Shown here piece after piece: positions 52,200 to 62,333 of a stretch of DNA of 64,000 nucleotides (position 1 is its first letter; each line of letters starts with the position of its first letter). Below the pieces are notes generated by a model. That model was not told where the DNA came from, made no database searches, and saw only the letters and a list, made by a program, of their open reading frames with translations. A program made the translations under genes and the position numbers. Source of the stretch: Burkholderiaceae bacterium (GTDB lineage Bacteria > Pseudomonadota > Gammaproteobacteria > Burkholderiales > Burkholderiaceae_E); the NCBI GenBank assembly GCA_016710525.1, contig JADJVQ010000006.1, positions 124,001 through 188,000 on the forward strand. Reading direction: 5' to 3'.

Positions 52200-55100
52200 C
52201 CCCGCCTGCCGCGGTCCTGTCGGATCCTCTGTTCGGCCATCCGGTGCTGGCGCCCGGCATCCTGCGGGGTGTGCAGCTGCTCGAAGCCGACGCCGGGACC
52301 GGCAAGACCTGGACGCTGTCCGGACTGGTCCTGCGTGCGCTGGTCGAACGAGAACTCCCGATCGACCGAATTCTGGTCGTCACGTTCACGATCCCGGCCA
52401 CCGCCGAGCTGGCCCGTCGAATCCGCGAGCGGATCGATCAGCTGGCACAGGTGCTCGCCGACCGCATCGCCGGGCGGCCCAGTGCGGTCGACGATCTCTT
52501 CTGCCGACACTACGGGGCGGGCCTGCCCGATCCGGCGCGTGCGCTGGCCCTGCTGCGGCTGGCGCGGGCCCAGATCGACGAGGCCTCGGTGCGCACCATC
52601 CACGGGTTCTGCCAGCGGGTGATCACCGAACATGCGCTGTCGATCGGCCAGGCCCGGGGCCTGAAGCCGCAGGCCAACACCCGGATCTTCCATGAGCGGC
52701 TGGCGGCGCGGTGGTGGCGGGAGAACCTGCTCGAGGCCGACCCCGATCTGGTGTCGGTGATCCGGCTGGGCGGCGTCACCCACGGCTTGCTCGCCGATGC
52801 GCTGGCGCGAATCGCCGCCCAGCCCGCGATCAGTCTGCGCGGCGGCGCCATGCCATGGCGCGAGGCGGCGCGCCGCTTCGCCGCCTTGCGCGCCGAGCTC
52901 GCCCGGCTGCTCGACGATTCCGACGAGCCGGCCCGCCTGCTGGCCTGGCTGGAGGGCCCCAGCGGCATCGCGAAAGGCAAGTTTCGCTCCGACACCCGCG
53001 CCAGCCGATTGGCCGCGCTGAACCGCTTCGCCCATTGGGAAGGACCTCTGCAGTCGGCGCCCGATCGCGAGACCATGCTCGATGCGCTGCGGCGCTTTTC
53101 GCACACCGGGCTGACCGAGATCGGCGCCAGCACCGAGCCGCCGGGGCGCCTGGCCGACCTGTGCGAAGCCTTGCTGGCGGTCAGCGACACGCCGGCCCGC
53201 ATCGGCGGCTGGCTGGCCATCGACATCTGGGCCCAGACGGCCGACCTTCGCTGGGCGGTGCGCCGCGAGGCTGGCGCGCTGGGCTTCGACGATCTGCTGG
53301 CCATCGTGCATCGCGCGCTGTGCACACCGGGAAGCGGCGAGCGTCTGGCCACCGGCCTTCGCGAACGCCATCCGCTGGCGCTGATCGACGAATGCCAGGA
53401 CACCGATCCGCTGCAGTGGGAGATCTTCCGGCGCATCTACCTGCCCGACCCGCCGTCCGGCCGGCCGTCCGGCGACGGCGCCGCGAGCGGCGCGCTGGTC
53501 CTGGTCGGCGATCCCAAGCAGGCGATCTACGGATTTCGCGGCGCGGACATCTTTGCCTACCTCGATGCCCGCGGCGCGGTCACCGAGCGCCATGCGCTGG
53601 CCCAGAACCAGCGCTCGTCGGCCGCGCTGATCGGGGCGGTGAATGCCGTATTCGCCACCGCCAATCCGTTCCTGATCCCCGAGATCGGATTTTCGCCGGC
53701 CGGCGCCGGGCAGCGTGCGCGTGAGGCCTTCGAACCCGCGGCCGGCGACACCCTGGCCGCCTTGACCTTCGTGCGACTGGGCGACGGCGTGACCGGGATG
53801 CTCGCGCGGCCGCCGGCGCGCCGCCTCGCCCTCGACGCCATGGCGGCCGAAGTCGCCCGGCTGCTGTCCGGCGGTGCGCGGATCGGAACCCGTGCGGTGC
53901 AGGCGGGCGACATCGCGGTGCTGGTCAACACCCACCATGAGGCCTCGGCGGTGAAGGCTCGGCTGGCTCACGAGGGGATCGGCGCGGCGGAGATCTCGCG
54001 GGCCAGCGTGCTCGATGCGCCCGAGTGCATCGACCTGCTCCGCTGGTGTGCGGCCCTCGCCGATCCCTCGAACGCCGGCAAGCTGATCGGCGCGCTGGCG
54101 ACCGGACTGGCGGGCGGGACCGCCGATACAGTGTCCGCCTGCCTGGCTGACCCGCCGGCGTGGGCGGCTGAAGTCGATCGCTTCACCCAGGCGCGCCAGA
54201 CCTGGCTGCGGCACGGTTCGCAAGCGGCGCTGCGCCCGCTGCTCGTCGCACTGGGCACCGGCGCACGCCTGGGCTCGCTCACTGACGGCGAGCGCCGGCT
54301 GACCAATCTCAGCCACCTGCTCGAACTGCTGGGTGGCAGCGCCGAGGCGCAGCGCGGCCCGCAGGCGGCGCTGCGCTGGCTGATGCGTCTGCGCGCCGAT
54401 CCGGCGGGCGTGGCGCCCGAACTGCTCGAACTGCGCCTCGAGAGCACCGACGACCTGGTGCGCATCGTCACCGTGCACAAGAGCAAGGGCCTGGAGTACC
54501 CGTTCGTGCTGCTGCCGTTCGCCTGGGCGGGCAAGGCCTTCAAGGCCACTGCGCCCTTGCGTTATCACGAACCCGGCGCGGGCGGCAAGGGCTGGCATGG
54601 CGTGCTCGATTTCGACGCGCCGGACGACTCTCCCCAGGCGCGCCAGGCGGCCCGGGAGTCCTACGCCGAAACGCTGCGGGTGCTCTATGTGGCACTGACG
54701 CGCGCCCGGTTCCGGTGCTATGTGTTCTGGGGCGCGGTGGCGGGTGCCCAGTTCAGCCCGCTGGCCTGGCTGCTCAACGGCCTGGACCCGGTTGTGCAGA
54801 AACCCTGGCGCAGCAACAGCAAGGACCCGCCGGCGCTCGACGATGACGGGGTTGCCGCCGGTCTGCTGGCGCTGCGCGCACGTGTGCCCGCGTCCGTGCC
54901 CGGAGCGCCGGATGGGGTCGTCGGTGTGATCGGGGCGCGCGAACTGCTGGCGGCTGCGGTGCGGCTGCCGCAGGCGGCGCGTGGTTCGCCGCGCGACGCG
55001 CTGCCTGACGGGCTTCATGAGGCGCTGCCTGAGGCGATGTCCAATGCGCAGGCCAGCGCGCAGGCCGATGCGCAGGCTGGCGTGATGCCGCCGTTGCGGA

Positions 55101-56035
55101 TTCGCACGATGCGCCGTGCGCTGGCGCCGTCACGCCGGCATCTGAGCTTCACGGCGCTGGCGGCGCGCCTGAGCGAGACGGGTGCCGCGCGGGCGGATCC
55201 AGCCGATGTCGACGTCGTGCGCGGCGAAGTTCCCGTGCTGCCGGACCGCGACGACCTGCCCGAGCCGGATCCGGCCTGGCCGGTCGCGCCCGCTGTGCCG
55301 GGCGAATCGATACGCGATCAGTTTCCGGCAGGTGCGCTGGCGGGAACCTGCCTGCACGCCATGCTCGAGCGAGCCGATTTTTCGCGCCCGCTCGATGCCG
55401 CCCTGGCCAGGCGCTGCCTGGGCGAGGCAGGCCTGCCGACGGATTTGGCGCCGCAGGTCGGCGTCTGGCTGTCCGAAGTGCTGGCGACGGCGCTGCCCGG
55501 GCCGCAGGGCCGTCCCATCGTGCTGGGCTCGATCGCTGCTCAGCGCCAGGTGCGCGAACTCGAGTTCCTGCTGCCCGCCACGCGGCTGGACAATCAGGCC
55601 CTGCTCGCGGCGATCGCCAGCGAGTTCCCGATGGCGCGCGGCGCCGCCGATGCCGCCTGGAGCGGCTTTCTGCGAGGCTTCATCGATCTCGTGTTCGAGG
55701 ATCAGGGCCGCTGGTGGATCGTCGACTGGAAGAGCAACCGGCTGGGCGACGCGCGAACCGCCTACGGGCAGGCCAGCCTCGAACGGTCGGTGGCCGAGCA
55801 CGCATACGCATTGCAGTTCTGCCTGTACTCGCTGGCCCTGCACAGGCTGCTGTCGGTGCGCCTGCCCGGGTACCAGCCGGCGCGCCACTTCGGCGGCGTT
55901 TTTTATCTGTATCTGCGCGGTGTCGCGCCGGCCGCGCCCGGAGCGCCGGCGGGTCCGCCGCCGGGCGTGTTTGCGGCGCGACCCTCCGATCGCCTGCTGG
56001 CCCGCATGGACAGCCTGTTTGCGGGGAGTCTATGA
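52196..56035 (+). CDS. recB: Exodeoxyribonuclease V beta subunit (RecB helicase-nuclease)
   Basis: 1,279 residues. It has Walker A (EADAGTGKTWTL), a UvrD-type helicase with LIDECQDTDPLQWEIF, GDPKQAIYGFRGADIF and VTVHKSKGLEYPFVLLPF, and a C-terminal nuclease with the metal-binding motif WIVDWKSNRLG. It is the 3'-5' helicase and sole nuclease of RecBCD. GTG 52196 overlaps the recC stop, and an earlier in-frame GTG (52175) is inside recC. Its stop overlaps the recD ATG. Confidence 0.96.
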   Translation: MTPPAAVLSDPLFGHPVLAPGILRGVQLLEADAGTGKTWTLSGLVLRALVERELPIDRILVVTFTIPATAELARRIRERIDQLAQVLADRIAGRPSAVDDLFCRHYGAGLPDPARALALLRLARAQIDEASVRTIHGFCQRVITEHALSIGQARGLKPQANTRIFHERLAARWWRENLLEADPDLVSVIRLGGVTHGLLADALARIAAQPAISLRGGAMPWREAARRFAALRAELARLLDDSDEPARLLAWLEGPSGIAKGKFRSDTRASRLAALNRFAHWEGPLQSAPDRETMLDALRRFSHTGLTEIGASTEPPGRLADLCEALLAVSDTPARIGGWLAIDIWAQTADLRWAVRREAGALGFDDLLAIVHRALCTPGSGERLATGLRERHPLALIDECQDTDPLQWEIFRRIYLPDPPSGRPSGDGAASGALVLVGDPKQAIYGFRGADIFAYLDARGAVTERHALAQNQRSSAALIGAVNAVFATANPFLIPEIGFSPAGAGQRAREAFEPAAGDTLAALTFVRLGDGVTGMLARPPARRLALDAMAAEVARLLSGGARIGTRAVQAGDIAVLVNTHHEASAVKARLAHEGIGAAEISRASVLDAPECIDLLRWCAALADPSNAGKLIGALATGLAGGTADTVSACLADPPAWAAEVDRFTQARQTWLRHGSQAALRPLLVALGTGARLGSLTDGERRLTNLSHLLELLGGSAEAQRGPQAALRWLMRLRADPAGVAPELLELRLESTDDLVRIVTVHKSKGLEYPFVLLPFAWAGKAFKATAPLRYHEPGAGGKGWHGVLDFDAPDDSPQARQAARESYAETLRVLYVALTRARFRCYVFWGAVAGAQFSPLAWLLNGLDPVVQKPWRSNSKDPPALDDDGVAAGLLALRARVPASVPGAPDGVVGVIGARELLAAAVRLPQAARGSPRDALPDGLHEALPEAMSNAQASAQADAQAGVMPPLRIRTMRRALAPSRRHLSFTALAARLSETGAARADPADVDVVRGEVPVLPDRDDLPEPDPAWPVAPAVPGESIRDQFPAGALAGTCLHAMLERADFSRPLDAALARRCLGEAGLPTDLAPQVGVWLSEVLATALPGPQGRPIVLGSIAAQRQVRELEFLLPATRLDNQALLAAIASEFPMARGAADAAWSGFLRGFIDLVFEDQGRWWIVDWKSNRLGDARTAYGQASLERSVAEHAYALQFCLYSLALHRLLSVRLPGYQPARHFGGVFYLYLRGVAPAAPGAPAGPPPGVFAARPSDRLLARMDSLFAGSL

Positions 56036-57717
56036 AGCCCGCCATCGAGCTTCCCGCGCCTGCCGGCGAGACCGCGGTAGCGCCCGACCTCGCTCGTCTT
56101 GCACAGGCCTTCGCGGCGATGTGCGTACGGCTCGGCCGGCTCGATCCGGGTGCAGCGCCAGCAACCGCGCCGACGCTTCGGGACATCGCGGCACGGTGCT
56201 GGATCGCGGCCGCGCAGGGCCACGTCTGTCTGGGCCTTGGCGCGGCCGAAATCGAGGATCTGGCCGCCAGCATGGCCGTCACCACCGATCCCGACACGCG
56301 GGCCGCGCCACTCGTGCGCGATGGCGGGCAGCTCTATCTCGCCCGGCTGTGGCGTGCCGAGACCGGACTGGCCGCCTGCCTGGTTGCGGCCGACCGGCCG
56401 GCGCCGGTGGCCGGTCCGGCCGCTCTGCAATCGGCCATCGAGCGGGTGTTCGGTCTGGCCGACCCCACGGATGCCCAGCAGGTGGCGGTGCTCACTGCGC
56501 TGCAGCGGCGCCTGTGCGTGATCACGGGCGGACCGGGAACCGGCAAGACCAGCACGCTGGCCCGGCTGCTGGTGGCCTTTGCCCAGCTGCGCCCGGCGCT
56601 GCGCGTCGCTTATGCGGCGCCGACGGGCAAGGCGGCCGCGCGCCTGGCTCAGGCGCTTGCCGAAGCCGTCGCGCATCTCGATCCTGGCGGAGAGATCGCC
56701 CGCCGCCTGCCGCGAGCCGGCCTCACGGTGCATCGCCTGCTGGGGCGTCAGCCCGATGTGCCGGCCCCCGAGACGCTCGATCTGGTGATCGTCGACGAGG
56801 CGTCGATGCTCGACCTCGAGCTCGCGCACGATCTGGTTTCGCGGCTCGGAGAACACACCCGCCTGGTGCTGGCCGGCGACCGCGATCAGCTCGCGTCGGT
56901 CGAAGCGGGCGCGGTGTTCGCCGAACTCTGCGAAGCCCGGCTCGATGGCCGGGTGCGGCTGCTGCGCAACTGGCGCCAGCGCGAGGCGCCGGGCATTGCC
57001 GCGCTCGCGGCCGCCATCCGGCAAGGCGAGGTGCCGGCAGACGCGGCGCTCGGCACCGACGTCATGCTGCGTGCGGCCGCGCCGAACGAGGTGCTGGCGC
57101 GCGCCATGGCGGGTTTCGAACCGGCGCTGGCGCTGATCCGCGCGACCCCGATCGCTGACGACCGCGATGCGGTCGCGATCGTGCAGGCCTGCGAACGCTT
57201 TCGCGTCCTGTGCGCGCAGCGTGGCGGGCCGCTGGGGACGCTGGCCTTGAATGCCGCGATCGCGCGGCGGGTTCACGATGGCCCGCCCGCCTGGTATCCG
57301 GGCCGACTGGTCATGGTCACCCGCAACGAGACCGCACGCCAGCTGTTCAATGGCGACGTCGGCGTCTGTCTGCCTTGGGCGCAGCGCGACGGCGCGCTGG
57401 CGGTGGCGTTCGTGGCGGCCGGTGCGGTGCGCTGGGTGCCGCTGGCCCAGATGCCGGGCTGCGAAGATGCCTGGGCCATGACCATCCACAAATCCCAGGG
57501 CTCGGAATTCGAGGGCGTGGCCCTGGTGCCGGCGGCGCCGGGCCATCCGCTGAACAGCCGGGAACTGATCTACACCGGTGCCACCCGCGCCCGCAGCCAG
57601 CTGCAGGTGCACGCATCGATCGCGGTGCTGGCGCAGGCCGCGGCGCGGCCGGCGGCACGGCACGGCCGCCTGGCCCAGCGGATCGATGCACTGCGCGCCG
57701 CTGCCGGCCCCGATTGA
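56032..57717 (+). CDS. recD: Exodeoxyribonuclease V alpha subunit (RecD helicase)
   Basis: 561 residues. An N-terminal helical domain is followed by a superfamily 1B helicase: Walker A (VITGGPGTGKTSTL), Walker B (LVIVDEASMLD), AGDRDQLASVEAG, and the C-terminal TIHKSQGSEFEGV and YTGATRARSQL. It is the fast 5'-3' motor of RecBCD. ATG 56032 overlaps the recB stop (ATGA). It is last in the recCBD operon. The following 251-bp gap (57718-57968) is GC-rich with no gene or clear terminator that I can see. Confidence 0.96.
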   Translation: MKPAIELPAPAGETAVAPDLARLAQAFAAMCVRLGRLDPGAAPATAPTLRDIAARCWIAAAQGHVCLGLGAAEIEDLAASMAVTTDPDTRAAPLVRDGGQLYLARLWRAETGLAACLVAADRPAPVAGPAALQSAIERVFGLADPTDAQQVAVLTALQRRLCVITGGPGTGKTSTLARLLVAFAQLRPALRVAYAAPTGKAAARLAQALAEAVAHLDPGGEIARRLPRAGLTVHRLLGRQPDVPAPETLDLVIVDEASMLDLELAHDLVSRLGEHTRLVLAGDRDQLASVEAGAVFAELCEARLDGRVRLLRNWRQREAPGIAALAAAIRQGEVPADAALGTDVMLRAAAPNEVLARAMAGFEPALALIRATPIADDRDAVAIVQACERFRVLCAQRGGPLGTLALNAAIARRVHDGPPAWYPGRLVMVTRNETARQLFNGDVGVCLPWAQRDGALAVAFVAAGAVRWVPLAQMPGCEDAWAMTIHKSQGSEFEGVALVPAAPGHPLNSRELIYTGATRARSQLQVHASIAVLAQAAARPAARHGRLAQRIDALRAAAGPD

Positions 57718-57968
57718 CCCCAGACTGTCAATCTGTTCACCGCTTTGCGCGCGCTGCGCCCCTACCATGGGCAATCGGTGGTGGTTGGCATCGAAGTGGC
57801 GGGCGTACAGTGGCACCATCGGCCCAAGGCCGTCGGGTGCCGTTCGCGCAGGGCCCGGTCCGGTGTCCGACGGGGAGGCGACTGTCATCGCAACCGCCAC
57901 TGGCGCGTTCAGGGACTCTTGGTCGCGACCCGCGGCCGGGTGATTCGATTTCCGGGTGGAGAATAATC

Positions 57969-60284
57969 ATGCTCGAGCAGCGTTCCCGAGACCATGCGGC
58001 GCCCGAACCGGGCGGGCGCTCCTACGTGTCGTCGGCGTTCGAATCGGCCAGCGCGATGGATCTCGCCTGCACCCGTTTCGCGTTGCGCTCGATCCTCACG
58101 CTGGGTGCGCGATTCAACCTGCGCCGCGACGTCAACAATGTGGTCACACTGGCGGCCCGCTATTGTTTCTGGCCCGAACCCATCTTTTCCCGGCTGCGCG
58201 ATTTCCTGTCGCGCCGCTGCGCCGATTCGCCGGCCTGGGCGGACTGCGGAAAGCTCACGCTCGACGAGTTCATGGTCCGCCATGGCGCCTGGAACGGGCT
58301 GTACGACGACAGCACTTTCTACTACTTCATCGACGAATACGTGAAGCTGCACGGCAAGGATCTGCTGTCGGTGTTCCAGTCGACCCTCGCTGTCCTCGAC
58401 CAGCGGCTGGCCAAGACGCGCATCCGGCTGCTGGACAACATCGCGATGCTCAGTGCCGTGCTGGGGCTGACGGATGCCGAGCAGGCCGTGCTGCTGCATG
58501 CCTCGCTGTGCAAATATCAGCGCGATCTGCGTCCGGTACTGGTCGACTGCAAGGCGTCCAGCGCGCAGGAGGCCTATGCCATGCTCGGCCAGGTGCTGGG
58601 CTTTACCGCGCAGGATGTGTCGACGGCGCTCAAGCCCGGCAGCCGGCTCGAGTCTCTCGGCCTGATCGAAACCCCGATCGCCGAACATTCGGTGACCGAT
58701 CTGGGCGATCTGATGCGGGTATCCGACAAGCTGCTCGCGGTGCTGACCGCCGAGTATCCCAGCGAATCCTCGATGATGGCGGCGTTCACCCGCCCGGCCA
58801 GTCCCACCCAGCTCACCGACGCCGACTTTCCCCATGTCGGCGAAGACACCCGCTATCTGGTCGCGCTGCTGCGCGCCGCGGTCGACGGCCAGGAGCGCGG
58901 CGTCAACGTGCTGCTGTACGGCCCGCCCGGCACCGGCAAGACCGAATTCGCCAAGCTGCTGGCACAGCAGGCGGGCCTCGAACTGTACGAGGTCGACTGC
59001 CTGGACAAGGAGGGCAACAGCCTGTCGGGCAAGGAGCGCTACCGCTCGCTGCAGGTGTCGCAGGCTTTCCTGAAGGGCCGGGCGCGCGCCGCCTTGCTCT
59101 TCGACGAGGTCGAGGATGTGTTCCCGCCCGTGGCCAGCGAGGTGGCCAGCCTGTTCGGCGGCGAAGAGGCCCGAGGCGCCGCGGTCAACGGCAAGGCCTG
59201 GGTCAACCAGACCCTCGAGAACAACCCGGTGCCCACGCTGTGGATCTCCAACTCGATCGGCCAGATCGATCCGGCCTACCGGCGGCGCTTCCAGTTCCAC
59301 CTCGAGCTCGAAACGCCGCCCCAGAAGGTGCGCGAAGCGATCGCGCGCAAGGTGCTGGGCGAGCTCGGCGTGTCGGAGGCCTTCGTGTCGCGGATCGCCG
59401 CGCGGCCCTCGATCACGCCGGCCCAGATCCAGGCGGCGGCCCGCTTCGCCCGCCTGGCCCGCAGCCGCCTGGACGAGTCGGCCGAGTCGCTGATCGAACG
59501 GCAGCTCGCGCGTGCCGACAAGGCGCTGGGCAACGACCAGGCGCAGGGCGACCTGCGCGTCGAGGTCACCCGCTACGACCTGTCGCTGCTCAATGTCGAG
59601 TCGCGCCACGCGGTGCCGCGCATCGTCGAAGCCCTGAAGGTGCGCCCGCGCGCGACGATGTGTTTCTACGGCCTGCCGGGCAGCGGCAAGACCGCGCTGG
59701 GCGAGCACATCGCGCGCAGCATCGACAAACCGCTGATGATCCGCCGCGCCTCCGACCTGATGAGCAAGTACGTCGGCGAGACCGAACAGCAGATGGCCAA
59801 GATGTTCGCGCAGGCCCAGCGCGAGTCGGCGGTGCTGCTGCTCGACGAGGCAGACAGCTTCCTGCAGAACCGGCAGATGGCGGTGCGCAGCTACGAGGTC
59901 ACCGAGGTCAATGAAATGCTCCAGGGCATGGAGCGGTTCGATGGCATCTTCATCTGCACGACCAACCTGTTCGAGCGCCTCGACGAGGCGGCGCTGCGCC
60001 GCTTTTCCTTCAAGATCCGCTTCCTGCCGCTGCTGCCCGAACAGCGGCTGCGCATGTTCGTGAGCGAGGTGCTCGAGGGCGACGAGACCCGCCTCACCGA
60101 CGGGCATCGTGACGCGCTTGCCCGTCTCGAACTGCTCGCACCCGGGGATTTCGCGGCGGTCAAGCGTCAGTACCAGCTGCTGGGCGATGTGCCGGCGCCC
60201 GAGGAGTTCATCGAGCAGCTCGGTCGGGAGCACGCGGTCAAACCCGACGTGCGGCATGCCCGCCCGATGGGGTTCGTGCGGTAG
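57969..60284 (+). CDS. Tandem AAA+ ATPase of unknown role
   Basis: 771 residues. A helical N-terminal ~290 residues of no recognised family (FCFWPEP-like segment, FYYFIDEYVKLHG) precede two complete AAA+ modules. Module one (about 300-470) has GPPGTGKTEFAK, ALLFDEVEDVF and an arginine-finger stretch AYRRRFQFHLEL. Module two (about 550-720) has GLPGSGKTALGE, VLLLDEADSFL and ALRRFSFKIRF. Both nucleotide sites look active. It resembles SpoVK/COG0464-type ATPases, which remodel protein complexes. GGAG precedes ATG 57969. It stands alone between recD and a TetR gene. Confidence 0.85.
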   Translation: MLEQRSRDHAAPEPGGRSYVSSAFESASAMDLACTRFALRSILTLGARFNLRRDVNNVVTLAARYCFWPEPIFSRLRDFLSRRCADSPAWADCGKLTLDEFMVRHGAWNGLYDDSTFYYFIDEYVKLHGKDLLSVFQSTLAVLDQRLAKTRIRLLDNIAMLSAVLGLTDAEQAVLLHASLCKYQRDLRPVLVDCKASSAQEAYAMLGQVLGFTAQDVSTALKPGSRLESLGLIETPIAEHSVTDLGDLMRVSDKLLAVLTAEYPSESSMMAAFTRPASPTQLTDADFPHVGEDTRYLVALLRAAVDGQERGVNVLLYGPPGTGKTEFAKLLAQQAGLELYEVDCLDKEGNSLSGKERYRSLQVSQAFLKGRARAALLFDEVEDVFPPVASEVASLFGGEEARGAAVNGKAWVNQTLENNPVPTLWISNSIGQIDPAYRRRFQFHLELETPPQKVREAIARKVLGELGVSEAFVSRIAARPSITPAQIQAAARFARLARSRLDESAESLIERQLARADKALGNDQAQGDLRVEVTRYDLSLLNVESRHAVPRIVEALKVRPRATMCFYGLPGSGKTALGEHIARSIDKPLMIRRASDLMSKYVGETEQQMAKMFAQAQRESAVLLLDEADSFLQNRQMAVRSYEVTEVNEMLQGMERFDGIFICTTNLFERLDEAALRRFSFKIRFLPLLPEQRLRMFVSEVLEGDETRLTDGHRDALARLELLAPGDFAAVKRQYQLLGDVPAPEEFIEQLGREHAVKPDVRHARPMGFVR

Positions 60285-60316
60285 ATCGCGGCGGCGACCC
60301 GCCGCTCGCGAACTCG

Positions 60317-60976
60317 TCAGGCAGCGAGATACTCTCGCGCCAGCCGCTGGAACAGCACCCGGCCCTCGTCGCTCAGGAAGGGGGCCAGCATGGCCAGCAC
60401 CTGGTAGGCGCCGCGTGCCATGGCGGCACTCTGGTATCCGGCCTCATTGAAGTGGCGGGCATTGGTCACGAACTCGAATGACAGCCACCAGGTGGCGACG
60501 ACGACCATGTTCGTCGCCAGCGCCGCGATTTCGGTTTCGTTGGCGTGCAGCTGCCCGGTGCGCTGCATGGCCTCGCACAGCAGGCGAGCCACGCTGTTCT
60601 TGCGCTCGAGAATGGTGCGAAAGTGCAGCTCCAGGCGCCGGTTTCGCGACAGCAGGTCGTTGACGTCGCGATAGATGAATCGATACCGCCAGATCGATTC
60701 GAACAGCAGGTGCAGGAACAGCCATGCGTCTTCGAAATGAATCTCGCGCCGTTTCGGCGCATCGAGCAGCGGATCGATCTCGCGCTCGAACTGCTCGAAC
60801 AGCGCATTGACGATGTCGTCCTTGTTGCGGAAGTGGTAGTACAGATTGCCCGGACTGATGTTCATTTCCTCGGCGATCGCGCTGGTCGTCACGTTCGGTT
60901 CGCCGAGGTCGTTGAACAGGCGCAAGGCCAGGTCCAGGATGCGCTCGCGCGTTCGCCGGGGAGGTTTTCGGGGCAT
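60317..60976 (-). CDS. TetR-family transcriptional regulator
   Basis: 219 residues. The N-terminal helix-turn-helix (RERILDLALRLFNDLGEPNVTTSAIAEEMNISPGNLYYHFRNKDDIV) is characteristic, with a hydrophobic C-terminal domain rich in aromatic residues (LLFESIWRYRFIYRDVNDLLSRN) that suggests an acyl or lipid-like ligand. Its neighbours are a patatin-like lipase, a phasin and a fatty acyl reductase, so a role in lipid or storage-polymer control is a reasonable inference. It is transcribed downstream of the patatin gene on the same strand, with a 99-bp gap. Confidence 0.9.
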   Translation of the reverse strand: MPRKPPRRTRERILDLALRLFNDLGEPNVTTSAIAEEMNISPGNLYYHFRNKDDIVNALFEQFEREIDPLLDAPKRREIHFEDAWLFLHLLFESIWRYRFIYRDVNDLLSRNRRLELHFRTILERKNSVARLLCEAMQRTGQLHANETEIAALATNMVVVATWWLSFEFVTNARHFNEAGYQSAAMARGAYQVLAMLAPFLSDEGRVLFQRLAREYLAA

Positions 60977-61028
60977 GGGGACGATATTACTGGAGTCTGT
61001 CGGGCATCCGTCGCGCCGGCGGGGTGCG

Positions 61029-61061
61029 GGCCAGTCGCCGGCCAGTCGCCGGCCAGTCGCA
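61029..61061. repeat. 11-bp tandem repeat, three copies
   Basis: GGCCAGTCGCC occurs three times head to tail (the last copy ends in A), in the gap between the patatin-like gene's stop (61076) and the TetR start (60976). It is non-coding on the annotated strands. There is no dyad symmetry of note. It may be a slippage product or a binding-site array. Confidence 0.7.
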
Positions 61062-61075
61062 GGCGCGCGCCGTTG

Positions 61076-62308
61076 TCAGGCTCGGGCTCGGGCCAGCCGC
61101 AGCGAGCGCTCCAGGTCATCGAGCGCCAGCCCGAGGTCATCGGTCGCGATGCGCAGTCCGCTTCGGCGCCCGGTCGGTGCCCGCGTGGGCTCATCGACCA
61201 GACGCAGCTGCGGATCCTCGAGGATCCGGCGGTTCAGGCTCATGCCATGGGGGCCAAGGATGGCGTTGAGCTCGTCGAATCGTTCGAGCAGGTCCAGCCG
61301 GGTGTGCTGGTAGGCCTGTTCGCACACCCGGCGGCGCGATGTGATGGTGAAGATGCGGGTAAAGAACAGCGCGGTGTCGTTGCTGCGCGGCTCGAGCACG
61401 ATCAGTTGCGCATCGGGGTGAGTGCTGCCGTACTTCTGCAGTCCGGTCGTCATGCGCGAGCGGATCGCGGTGCGGATCGATTGCGACAGGATCACCGTCA
61501 GGCCGGCCTGCGCGATCACGCCGGGCCGGGTGGCCGCCCCGTCGTTGAACGGCACCAGCGGATTGACGCAGAACAGCAGCTTGACGCCGTCGTTCAGGGC
61601 CACCGATGCGTGCAGGGTCTTGTTCAGGGCGCCATCGACGAAGTAACGCCCGCCGATGCGCACCGGCGCGAAGATGCCTGGCACGGCGGACGAGGCGATC
61701 ACGGCGCGCGAGATCGGCACGTCGTCGAATCCGGGTGCGCCGAATTCGACTGGCTGGCCGGTATCGATGTCGGTCGCCACGATGCGCAGGCGCGAGGGCA
61801 GTCGGCGGAAGTCATCGCTGCCATGTTCGGTGGCAAAGAGCTGGCGCAGCGTCAGCTCGGCCGCGTTCGCATCGAGCACTCCGGCGGGAAGCGCCCGGGC
61901 GATGCGCTCCAGGGTGTCCCAGGCCGAACCGCTCGCGCCCCTCAGACCCTTGGCGGCGGCCGCCTGCAGCGTCATCCCGGCGATCCGCGGTACCGACGAA
62001 AGGGCCTTCCACCACAGGCTGGCAGCCGGGCGCAGCATGGCCGCGGGATCGAGTGCCGAGTCGCTGTCGTCGATGAACAGGCGCACCATGTGATGCGCCG
62101 TCTTGCCGTTGGCCAGACCGGCGGCGATGAACGCGCCGGCGCTGACCCCGACATACGAGTCCAGCCCGTTCAGGTCGAGCCCGTCGATCGCTTCGTCGAG
62201 CGCGGCCAGCGCCCCCAGTTCGTACGCGGCGCCCAGAAAGCCGCCGCCCGCGAGGGCGAGCCCCACCGGTTGGCGCCGCCGCCCCCTGCCAGGACGATTG
62301 TGGTTCAT
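61076..62308 (-). CDS. Patatin-like phospholipase/acylhydrolase
   Basis: 410 residues. The oxyanion loop (LALAGGGFLGAAYELG), the nucleophile GVSAG and the catalytic Asp in the DGA triad (YFVDGALN) are all intact, so it should hydrolyse acyl esters with a Ser-Asp dyad. There is no signal peptide, so it is likely cytosolic or membrane-peripheral. It lies just after the phasin gene on the same strand, suggesting action on storage-lipid or granule surfaces. The substrate is unknown. Confidence 0.9.
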   Translation of the reverse strand: MNHNRPGRGRRRQPVGLALAGGGFLGAAYELGALAALDEAIDGLDLNGLDSYVGVSAGAFIAAGLANGKTAHHMVRLFIDDSDSALDPAAMLRPAASLWWKALSSVPRIAGMTLQAAAAKGLRGASGSAWDTLERIARALPAGVLDANAAELTLRQLFATEHGSDDFRRLPSRLRIVATDIDTGQPVEFGAPGFDDVPISRAVIASSAVPGIFAPVRIGGRYFVDGALNKTLHASVALNDGVKLLFCVNPLVPFNDGAATRPGVIAQAGLTVILSQSIRTAIRSRMTTGLQKYGSTHPDAQLIVLEPRSNDTALFFTRIFTITSRRRVCEQAYQHTRLDLLERFDELNAILGPHGMSLNRRILEDPQLRLVDEPTRAPTGRRSGLRIATDDLGLALDDLERSLRLARARA

Positions 62309-62333
62309 CGATCAGGCTCGTCGCCCGCGCGCG

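Noticed and set aside
61029..61061. Short tandem repeats as a CRISPR array
   Set aside because: Three directly adjoining 11-bp units with no spacers and no cas genes nearby.
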